The translations under genes and the position numbers were made by a program. This document shows positions 5,103-10,270 of a DNA stretch of 10,270 nucleotides, piece after piece. The notes beneath the pieces were generated by a model. It was not told the origin of the DNA and searched no databases. It saw nothing but the letters and a program-made list of their open reading frames with translations. This DNA is from CBDUBS01 sp965365445. GTDB taxonomy: Bacteria; Bacteroidota; Rhodothermia; Rhodothermales; DASSAV01. The first letter of the stretch is position 1, and each line of letters begins with the position of its first letter. The stretch spans positions 1-10,270 of the forward strand of contig CBDUBS010000129.1 in NCBI GenBank assembly GCA_965365445.1, written 5' to 3'.

Positions 5103-6146
5103 ATGCGCAAGGTCTTACTCATTTCCGGTCTGGCGGCAGGGGTGCTTCTGCTGGCGATTGGGGCCGGTGTATTTTTTGTGGTTTTCGGACCGAATACAGG
5201 CGCATACGACGAAGCGCGCGGGGTGAAGATTCCCCGAAATGCCGATTTCGATGCGGTGACGGACTCGCTGGAAGCAGCCGGCATCCTGGGTTCGCGCTCC
5301 ACCTTCGAATTTGTGGGCCGGGTTACGGGCTGGGCCGGTCAGGTCAAGGCGGGATACTACGAAATCGAAAGCGGGGCGTCCAACTACCGCATTCTCGATA
5401 CGATACGCAAGGGCCTGCAAACCCCTATCCGGTTAACCATACCGCCGGGAACGCGCCCGGACGTAATGGCAGCCGTAGCGGGCAACGTGATGGCGTTTAC
5501 GGCGGAAGAATTCCTGAACGCGCTGGAGGACAGCTCGCTGGCCCGGCGCCTGGGAACGGATGCCGCCCATCTGTTCGGTTTCATGATGCCGGAAACCTAT
5601 TCCTTCTACTGGCTTACCGACGCACCCACCATCGTTGCCCGCATCAAGGAGAGCTTCGATACGCTGTATGAAAACGAACTGGCGGCCGGGGCTTCGTCGC
5701 TCAACCTGAACCGGGAAGAGGTCGTCCGGCTGGCCTCCATCGTGGAGTGGGAAACCGGCATACCGGAAGAGAAGCCCATCGTGGCCGGCGTTTACCTGAA
5801 CCGGCTGCGCATCGGGATGCCGTTACAGGCCGACCCCACCATACAGTTCGCCGTCATCCAGCGGGAGGGGCAGAAACGCAGGTTACTGTACGCCGATTAC
5901 CGGCTGGATAGCCCGTTCAACACGTATCTTTTTGCGGGGCTTCCGCCGGCCCCGATAACGAACCCTTCCCCTTCTTCGCTCCGGGCGGTGGCATCGCCCG
6001 ACAGGCACGACTACCTGTACTTCGTAGCGCGGGGGGACGGAAGCCACACGTTCAGCCGGACGTTCGAGGAGCACCGGAGGGCGGCGGCCGAGTACCGCAC
6101 CCTCATGGAACAGCGCCGGGCGCAGCAGAGCGCCACGGCGCCGTAA
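5103..6146 (+). CDS. mltG: Endolytic murein transglycosylase MltG
   Basis: A 347-residue YceG/MltG protein. MltG cuts nascent peptidoglycan glycan strands at the inner membrane and so sets strand length. A transmembrane helix (about 4-28) anchors it, followed by a LysM-like subdomain (about 38-105) and the catalytic domain. Key motifs are 'LASIVEWETG', with Glu215 matching the catalytic Glu of E. coli MltG, 'AGVYLNRL', 'MPLQADPTIQFA', 'DSPFNTYLFAGLPPAPITNPS' and 'YLYFVARGDGSHTFS' with 'EEH' behind it. 'MMPETYSFYW' (161-170) resembles Bacteroidota homologues rather than the enterobacterial 'FPDTY' form. The frame is open back to 4941, over the chorismate mutase gene, but that part is not MltG-like. 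The ATG at 5103 immediately precedes a typical basic-then-hydrophobic anchor. The gene converges with the FadL-type gene, with only 19 bases and no clear terminator between. Confidence 0.95.
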   Translation: MRKVLLISGLAAGVLLLAIGAGVFFVVFGPNTGAYDEARGVKIPRNADFDAVTDSLEAAGILGSRSTFEFVGRVTGWAGQVKAGYYEIESGASNYRILDTIRKGLQTPIRLTIPPGTRPDVMAAVAGNVMAFTAEEFLNALEDSSLARRLGTDAAHLFGFMMPETYSFYWLTDAPTIVARIKESFDTLYENELAAGASSLNLNREEVVRLASIVEWETGIPEEKPIVAGVYLNRLRIGMPLQADPTIQFAVIQREGQKRRLLYADYRLDSPFNTYLFAGLPPAPITNPSPSSLRAVASPDRHDYLYFVARGDGSHTFSRTFEEHRRAAAEYRTLMEQRRAQQSATAP

Positions 6147-6165
6147 TCCCATCCCGCCGGGGGAG

Positions 6166-7770
6166 CTAGAAAAGCACCTTTACGCCAAGGCTGACCCGGT
6201 TCCGAATGATGTCCTCATCTACGAGGGGAGCATTCTCGACCTCGGTGTACGGCAGGTACAGATCCTGCGTGCGCATCTGCATCCAGCCGAGGTCCAACTG
6301 GATCTGATCGGCCACCATGAATCCTATTCCCGCGGAAAGGTAATTCCGGGTGCGGTCCAGCGTTTCGCCGTCGCCTCGCTCGATATCGGACTGTCGAGGA
6401 TCAGGCTGGAAGGCGATACCTCCCCGCAGCGCGAGCGCACCCAGCCGGTACTCCAGGCCGAAGCGCGTGTTCAGGACCGCCTCCAGGTTGTCCCTGATCT
6501 CCGTATTGAGGTTCGCGAAGTAGGTTTCGCTTTCTGAAGCTTCCATCCGCATCTGCGACCAGTCCACGAACTCGACGTCGCCCGAGACGGTCAGGCCCGC
6601 CTGCGAATACGCAAGGCCGCCGGCGAGGCGCCAGGGGGTCGTAATCTGGTACTCGAACTCGCCCGCCCCCTCGTCGTCGTCCGGATTGAAGCCGTAGGAG
6701 TAATTCTGGCCGTTATCGAACCCTGTTTCGAGCGTGGTGGAGTACGTTTCGTCAATCGAGAAATAGGTGGGCGTTTCGATGGTTACCCCCAGGCGAAGGC
6801 CGCCCGGTATCTCGGTGGATAGTCCGGCGCGCACATTCACACCTACTAGGTCCGATTTGAACCGCTCACCGAATACGAGGTAGTCGAAGTCCGCCGTACC
6901 GTTGTTGCCGTTGTTGGCATTGTTTACGTCCGACTCCTCGAACGTTCGGTCGAACTGGTAGCTTCCGAAGGCAAGGTTGGCCGAGAGCCCGACCATGACG
7001 CCTTTGGAGGCTTCCAGAGCGCCTCCGAAGTTTACTTCGTTGGTTCCCCCCTCCTCGATGACACGCCCGATCTGCCGGATCTTGCCCGCACCGATATCGA
7101 CCACTTCGAGGAACGGATACTCATTTCGTTGGGCGCGATCTTCGTAAAAATCGATGGCATACGTCTGGTATGCGATAAAGGATAGGGGGCGGAATACTTC
7201 AAAATCGTAGAAATCGTCGCTCGTCCCCTGCCGGTCGTCCGGCCCCGGATTGATGAACGTTTCGTACTCGGATGCGAGCGGCAGGAAGAAGGACGAAATG
7301 GAACTGCCCGAATTATCCCCCTCGAAGGCCAGATCCCGGTCGAAGCTGTTGACCCTGTTGTATCCGATTCCGAAAACGAGCGAACCCTTAACCGTAGGCG
7401 CTTTGGCGATGTACGAGAAATTCGCCAGCCCGGTAGAACGCAGGTCGCTTTCGTCGGCGCCGCGGAAACCGGTTGCATTGAACCACGATTCATCCCGGGT
7501 CGATAAGGTGTTGAGGTCGGCTGAAACAGCCGATTTGTTGAAATAAGCCAGACCGGCCGGATTGCTCAACAGGGCCGAAAAGTCGGCGATGCCGGCCGTA
7601 CCGGCGCCGGCCATACCCATCATCCGGGCGCCCGTAGCCGGAGCGCGCCCGGCAAACCGCAGCGCGTCGTCGGTGGACTGGGCCCGCAAGTCAGCCGCTC
7701 CGACGAACAGGGAAGCGACGAGAAGCGCCGTTGCCGTCAGGCAGCCTTTGGAAAAGGACATATAGATCAT
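6166..7770 (-). CDS. OmpP1/FadL-type outer-membrane beta-barrel protein
   Basis: A 534-residue protein of the OmpP1/FadL/TodX family, outer-membrane barrels that let hydrophobic compounds such as fatty acids across. The signal peptide (about residues 4-30, ending 'LRAQ') is followed by 'DALRFAGRAPATGARMMGMAGAGTAGI' in parts and 'ALLSNPAGLAYF', the N-terminal plug signature of the family in Bacteroidota. Long runs of alternating residues follow, and the protein ends 'RVSLGVKVLF' with the C-terminal Phe recognised for barrel assembly. An Asn/Gly-rich loop ('NNANNGNNG') lies near the middle. The frame reaches 7896, but the upstream gene's terminator (7848-7876) falls in that stretch, so the start is lower. 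Candidates are 7791, 7770 and 7761; none has a clear ribosome site, and 7770 is a compromise. Substrate cannot be read from the sequence. Confidence 0.88.
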   Translation of the reverse strand: MIYMSFSKGCLTATALLVASLFVGAADLRAQSTDDALRFAGRAPATGARMMGMAGAGTAGIADFSALLSNPAGLAYFNKSAVSADLNTLSTRDESWFNATGFRGADESDLRSTGLANFSYIAKAPTVKGSLVFGIGYNRVNSFDRDLAFEGDNSGSSISSFFLPLASEYETFINPGPDDRQGTSDDFYDFEVFRPLSFIAYQTYAIDFYEDRAQRNEYPFLEVVDIGAGKIRQIGRVIEEGGTNEVNFGGALEASKGVMVGLSANLAFGSYQFDRTFEESDVNNANNGNNGTADFDYLVFGERFKSDLVGVNVRAGLSTEIPGGLRLGVTIETPTYFSIDETYSTTLETGFDNGQNYSYGFNPDDDEGAGEFEYQITTPWRLAGGLAYSQAGLTVSGDVEFVDWSQMRMEASESETYFANLNTEIRDNLEAVLNTRFGLEYRLGALALRGGIAFQPDPRQSDIERGDGETLDRTRNYLSAGIGFMVADQIQLDLGWMQMRTQDLYLPYTEVENAPLVDEDIIRNRVSLGVKVLF

Positions 7771-7796
7771 GGCGATTGGTTCGATGCGCATAGTTT

Positions 7797-7832
7797 CGGC
7801 AGGCCGACTTCCACGGAGAGGAATTCCTGCCG
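7797..7832 (-). promoter_or_regulatory. Inverted repeat ahead of the FadL-type gene
   Basis: CGGCAGG (7797-7803) and CCTGCCG (7826-7832) form a perfect 7-bp inverted repeat around 22 bases, with the 10-bp palindrome AGGAATTCCT (7819-7828) overlapping one arm. It lies between the upstream terminator and the start codon, where a promoter, operator or leader structure is expected. I found no convincing -35/-10 pair here. Confidence 0.3.
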
Positions 7833-7847
7833 GTTTCGGGAGGTGTG

Positions 7848-7876
7848 AAAAAGGCCCGCGCACCGGCACGGGCCTT
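7848..7876 (-). terminator. Intrinsic terminator of the aromatic/SR-repeat lipoprotein gene
   Basis: A perfect 8-bp stem, AAGGCCCG (7851-7858) with CGGGCCTT (7869-7876), encloses a 10-base loop. On the minus strand it is followed by a T-run (TTTTT, 7852-7848, partly in the stem). It lies 42 bases after the stop at 7918, a classic intrinsic terminator, and it separates this gene from the FadL-type gene downstream. Confidence 0.85.
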
Positions 7877-7917
7877 ATCCGGCTTTCAAAATGCACGTTA
7901 ATGGCTCGACCCGGCTA

Positions 7918-9258
7918 TCAACGCCCTCGGCGGCTTCCGGAAGAGCTGCTTTCGCTGGAGGATCCGCTGCTTGAAGAACGCCCGCTCGACGATCCGGAGC
8001 TGCTCCCTCTGGAGGATGAACCGGAGGAGCGATACCCGCCGCCGCTCGACGACGAGCCGCGCGAGGACGAAGACGGACGGCTGTAGCTGCCGGACGAAGA
8101 ACTACCCGACGACGACGAACGAGACGGACGCTCGTAACTACCCGACGAGCGGCTGCTGCCGGACGAGCGCGTCGAGGACCCCTCCGATGACCTTCCGACA
8201 CTGGAGCTTCCGGAAGAGTTGTCGGAAGAACGCCCGACACTGGAGCTTCCGGAAGAGTTGTCGGAAGAACGCCCGACACTGGAGCTGCTGCCCCGGGAGG
8301 TAGAGCGAGGGTACGACCGATCGGTCGAGCCGCTGCCGGAAGAAGACGACCCCGACGAACGGCCAACGGTGCTTCGGCCTTCCGAGGACGACCGCGGGTA
8401 CGAGCGATCCGTCGACGTACTGCGCCCGCTATTGCTCGACCGGCCCACCGTACCGCGCCCTTCGGAGGAGCGTGTCGTGGAACGGCCAACCGTACTCGAT
8501 GAGCCCGTCGTGCTGCGGCCCACGGTTCCGCGGCCGCTTTCCCGCGACCCGCTGCTGCCCCGGGTCGTGCCTACGGAGCTCCCGGCCGACGTTCCAGACC
8601 CGGAACGAATGACGCCCCTGGTGCTGCGCGGGTAGTTATAATCGTCGTTGCCGTAGGTGCTGCGGCCGGTGCTTCCGCGAATCCCGTCCGGGCTATACCC
8701 TCTACCGTAGGAACCCCGGTAGCCTGCCAGCGAGGAGCGGCCCATAGTGCTGCCGCGAGGTTCGTAGTAGCCCCGGCGGCGAATGTTGAACGGCGCATCG
8801 TACCGGAAGCCGCCGTAGTACGGCGCGTACACGTAGGTGTAACTCGGATAGTAGTTGCGATACCGGAAGGGACTGTATCCGTAGTACGAGCCGAATCCGA
8901 AGTATCCGTGGCCCCACCCTATTCCGGCGTAGAAGGGATCGTAATAGAACGGATCCCACCAGAACGGGTCATAACCGAAGCTGAAACCCAGGTTGAACCG
9001 ATTGAAGTACCGGCGGTAGCGGTACGGATCGTTAAAGTAATAACCGTCATCGTAGTCGTAATCGTCGTAGTAGTACCGTTCGATCACGACATCGTCCCCG
9101 CGTTCCTCGCGCTCGACGTATTCGGGCTCGCGCTGATAGTCGCGGTCGGCCACAGCGAGTTGGGTATAGCAGCCGGTGAGCCCCAGCAATACGCCGGCAA
9201 GAAGCGGAAGGGTCAGGCGGCGGGTTACCCTTGTGAGTACTACAGAGGATTTACCCAT
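7918..9258 (-). CDS. Lipoprotein with aromatic-rich middle and Ser/Gly/Arg-repeat tail
   Basis: A 446-residue protein starting at the ATG at 9258. The signal is a lipoprotein type: 'MGKSSVVLTRVTRRLTLPLL', then lipobox 'LTGC' with Cys30 as the lipidated residue. Residues 31-61 are charged, with many Glu, Asp and Arg. Residues 62-165 are dominated by Tyr, Phe, Trp, Asp and Gly ('YYYDDYDYDD', 'YDPFWWDPFYYDPFY', 'YGYSPFRYRNYYP'). From about 170 to the end is a disordered Ser/Gly/Arg/Thr tail with seven 'VGRS' units, two 'TDRSYPRS' units and a closing 'SGSRRGR'. The tail is very basic, the middle partly acidic. No enzymatic domain is visible. A cell-surface or periplasmic matrix, adhesive or scaffold role is possible, but that is inference. 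The frame is open further upstream to 9435, across the likely promoter, so 9258 is preferred; no ribosome site is evident there. It has its own terminator. Confidence 0.8.
   Translation of the reverse strand: MGKSSVVLTRVTRRLTLPLLAGVLLGLTGCYTQLAVADRDYQREPEYVEREERGDDVVIERYYYDDYDYDDGYYFNDPYRYRRYFNRFNLGFSFGYDPFWWDPFYYDPFYAGIGWGHGYFGFGSYYGYSPFRYRNYYPSYTYVYAPYYGGFRYDAPFNIRRRGYYEPRGSTMGRSSLAGYRGSYGRGYSPDGIRGSTGRSTYGNDDYNYPRSTRGVIRSGSGTSAGSSVGTTRGSSGSRESGRGTVGRSTTGSSSTVGRSTTRSSEGRGTVGRSSNSGRSTSTDRSYPRSSSEGRSTVGRSSGSSSSGSGSTDRSYPRSTSRGSSSSVGRSSDNSSGSSSVGRSSDNSSGSSSVGRSSEGSSTRSSGSSRSSGSYERPSRSSSSGSSSSGSYSRPSSSSRGSSSSGGGYRSSGSSSRGSSSGSSSGRSSSSGSSSESSSSGSRRGR
8195..8286 (-). repeat. 39-bp tandem repeat in the SR-rich tail, 2.4 copies
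   Basis: Two identical 39-bp units (8195-8233 and 8234-8272) are followed by a 14-base partial third unit (8273-8286). The unit length is a multiple of three and encodes the 13-residue unit 'SSVGRSSDNSSGS' on the minus strand, then a diverged 'SSVGRSSEGSS'. Perfect identity of the two copies, against loose similarity elsewhere in the tail, indicates recent duplication. Gain or loss of units would keep the frame. Confidence 0.92.
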
Positions 9259-9303
9259 GGTAGTCAATGCGTTATGGTACCGAGCGTATACGAACCGTAC
9301 GTC

Positions 9304-9331
9304 CGTATAGTTACTACACGATACGCGGCAA
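9304..9331 (-). promoter_or_regulatory. Candidate promoter of the aromatic/SR lipoprotein gene
   Basis: Minus strand: TTGCCG (9331-9326), a 16-base spacer and TATACG (9309-9304), each matching four of six consensus bases. Directly upstream lies the dyad GGTTT-TG-AAACC (9334-9345), then an A/T-rich stretch that resembles an UP element. The leader would be about 40 bases. The hexamers are moderate; the A/T-rich upstream sequence and position add support. Confidence 0.45.
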
Positions 9332-9333
9332 GT

Positions 9334-9345
9334 GGTTTTGAAACC
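9334..9345. promoter_or_regulatory. Palindromic operator candidate between divergent promoters
   Basis: GGTTT-TG-AAACC, a 5+2+5 dyad, is three bases from the minus-strand -35 and 28 bases from the plus-strand -35. A protein bound here could affect both genes. No regulator is known from the sequence. Confidence 0.3.
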
Positions 9346-9373
9346 GGAAATAAAAAGCGAAAAAACACGTACG

Positions 9374-9402
9374 TTGATATCGGCCCCCGGGGGGACTATA
9401 TT
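9374..9402 (+). promoter_or_regulatory. Candidate promoter of proS with a palindromic spacer
   Basis: TTGATA (9374-9379), a 17-base spacer and TATATT (9397-9402) each match five of six consensus bases at ideal spacing. The spacer contains the perfect palindrome CCCCCGGGGG (9384-9393). Transcription would start near 9409, leaving an untranslated leader of about 185 bases before proS. Confidence 0.6.
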
Positions 9403-9528
9403 TTCACCCTTTCGGCAGACATCCACGCCCGGCAACGGCGCTTAACTAACAGGCCGCCGGCCGAGCGCTGGAGGTAACGCCTCACCCAAAACACCGCAAA
9501 TACCACGCCGAAGTACGCTTTCGCGTTC

Positions 9529-9565
9529 TACAGAAAGTTACGCCCCGCAGGCATCATTTTCTGTA
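9529..9565 (+). promoter_or_regulatory. Inverted repeat in the proS leader
   Basis: TACAGAAA (9529-9536) and TTTCTGTA (9558-9565) are perfect 8-bp complements around a 21-base loop, 27 bases before the proS start. It has no T-run after it, so it is not a classic terminator. It could be an operator or an RNA structure in the leader. Confidence 0.4.
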
Positions 9566-9592
9566 CGGTATTGTCTTCGCTTCGTGTACACT

Positions 9593-10270
9593 ATGGCCGA
9601 CGTCATCACACCCCGCTCCCAGGATTACTCGCAATGGTACATCGACGTCGTCCGCGCGGCGAAGCTCGCGGATTATTCACCCGTGCGGGGCAGCATGATC
9701 ATCCGGCCCAACGGGTATGCCCTGTGGGAAAACATGCAGGCCGGCCTGGATCGGATGTTCAAGGACACCGGCCACGAAAACGCCTACTTTCCGCTGCTCA
9801 TCCCGGAATCGTTCTTTGCGAAAGAAGCCGAGCACGTGGAGGGGTTCGCCAAGGAGTGCGCCGTCGTCACCCACTCCCGCCTGCGGGTCAAGGAAGGCGG
9901 CGGCGTCGAGCCCGACCCGGAGTCCCGGATCGAAGAGAACCTGGTCATTCGGCCCACGAGCGAAACGATCATCTGGGATACCTACTCCAAATGGATCCAG
10001 TCCTGGCGCGATCTGCCTATCCTGATCAACCAGTGGGCGAACGTGGTCCGATGGGAAATGCGGACGCGGTTGTTTCTTCGGACGATGGAGTTCCTGTGGC
10101 AGGAGGGCCATACCGCCCATGCCACGCGTGAAGAAGCCGTTGAGGAAACGCTCCGGATGCTGGGCGTCTACACGACCTTCGCACAGGATTACATGGCCGT
10201 ACCGGTTATCCAGGGCCTGAAGACGCCCTCCGAACGCTTTGCGGGCGCGGTGGATACCTACTGCATCGAG
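9593..10270 (+). CDS. proS: Prolyl-tRNA synthetase, N-terminal part (3' end outside window)
   Basis: The first 226 residues of a class IIa prolyl-tRNA synthetase, which charges tRNA-Pro with proline in the cytoplasm. It is the eukaryote/archaea-like form (ProS type 3) found in many FCB-group bacteria. Signatures are 'DYSPVRGSMIIRP' (27-39), 'GHENAYFPLLIPES' (60-73), 'HVEGFAKECAVVTH' (81-94), 'RPTSET' (120-125), 'INQWANVVRWE' (145-155) and the motif-2 region 'FLRTMEFLWQEGHTAH' (161-176). Sequence continues past motif 2 with no sign of the inserted editing domain of the long bacterial type. The ATG at 9593 begins 'MADVITPRSQDYSQWY', a normal N terminus for the family; no ribosome site is evident. 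The frame stays open to the last base, so the gene is cut by the window edge. A long leader and an inverted repeat precede it. Confidence 0.96.
   Translation, partial: MADVITPRSQDYSQWYIDVVRAAKLADYSPVRGSMIIRPNGYALWENMQAGLDRMFKDTGHENAYFPLLIPESFFAKEAEHVEGFAKECAVVTHSRLRVKEGGGVEPDPESRIEENLVIRPTSETIIWDTYSKWIQSWRDLPILINQWANVVRWEMRTRLFLRTMEFLWQEGHTAHATREEAVEETLRMLGVYTTFAQDYMAVPVIQGLKTPSERFAGAVDTYCIE

Larger units (their letters stand above)
9259..9592. other. Divergent control region between the aromatic/SR lipoprotein and proS
   Basis: These 334 bases hold no supported gene. They contain a minus-strand promoter candidate (9304-9331), a 12-base dyad (9334-9345), an A/T-rich block (9346-9370), a plus-strand promoter candidate (9374-9402) with a GC palindrome in its spacer, and an 8-bp inverted repeat (9529-9565) shortly before proS. 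Longer reading frames across it are continuations or shadows of the lipoprotein gene. Confidence 0.6.

Noticed and set aside
8195..8286. Direct repeats as a possible CRISPR array
   Set aside because: The 39-bp units are directly adjacent, have no spacers and are in frame within a coding sequence.
7875..8489. A 204-codon minus-strand frame rich in Arg and Ala
   Set aside because: It is an alternate frame of the lipoprotein tail on the same strand, crosses the terminator and has only low-complexity composition.
8219..8635. A plus-strand reading frame with 'ERPTLEL' repeats
   Set aside because: It is the complement of the Ser/Gly/Arg repeat tail. Its periodicity comes from the same 39-bp and shorter repeats, and it has no independent start signal.
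8908..9477. A 189-codon plus-strand frame with Val/Ile-rich N-terminal region
   Set aside because: It is antisense to the Tyr/Asp codons of the lipoprotein; the Val/Ile run is the complement of those codons, and the second half is the regulatory region.
9409..9592. T-box riboswitch in the proS leader
   Set aside because: No T-box bulge sequence and no terminator/antiterminator pair with a T-run could be seen; T-boxes are mainly Gram-positive.
9571..10131. A 186-codon plus-strand frame over the start of proS
   Set aside because: It is in a different frame from the clear ProS protein, which carries conserved motifs through the window end.

Overview
The window is ordinary-looking bacterial chromosome: GC-rich and densely coded, with mostly housekeeping and cell-envelope genes. 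I see no tRNA, rRNA, CRISPR array, insertion sequence or phage gene. Several family-level details point to the Bacteroidota/Rhodothermota (FCB) branch, perhaps a Rhodothermales-like organism. These are the OmpP1/FadL barrel with the 'SNPAGLA' signature, the MltG with a 'PETYSFYW' segment, the eukaryote/archaea-like ProS, and RsfS next to a lone LytR_C-domain protein. The lineage is an inference; no marker here settles it.

Layout, left to right. The end of lipB (lipoate attachment) lies at 2-217 (+). A 211-base spacer rich in dyads follows, with a probable terminator, and then a small acidic protein of unknown function (429-788, +). A minus-strand block comes next; in its direction of reading it runs LytR_C-domain membrane protein (2759-2292), rsfS (2200-1715), a small lipoprotein (1728-1204, overlapping the end of rsfS) and a DUF423 membrane protein (1188-811). 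Upstream of it on the same strand is a Met/Gly/Tyr-rich secreted protein (3405-2848) with its own textbook sigma70 promoter and its own intrinsic terminator.

A plus-strand block holds tsaD (tRNA t6A synthesis), an AroQ-type chorismate mutase and mltG (peptidoglycan glycan-strand termination). It converges with a FadL-type outer-membrane barrel (7770-6166, -). Upstream of that is a striking lipoprotein gene (9258-7918, -) whose product has a Tyr/Phe/Trp-rich middle and a roughly 270-residue Ser/Gly/Arg tail, including a 39-bp tandem repeat. It is divided by a 334-base regulatory region, with two divergent candidate promoters, from proS (9593 to beyond the window end, +).

The genes do not form one pathway. 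Translation and tRNA functions (rsfS, tsaD, proS) are interleaved with envelope functions (mltG, LytR_C protein, lipoproteins, outer-membrane proteins). No convincing new multi-gene system is visible. The items most worth following are the aromatic/SR-repeat lipoprotein, the divergent proS control region, the Met-rich secreted protein and the dyad-rich leader before the small acidic ORF.
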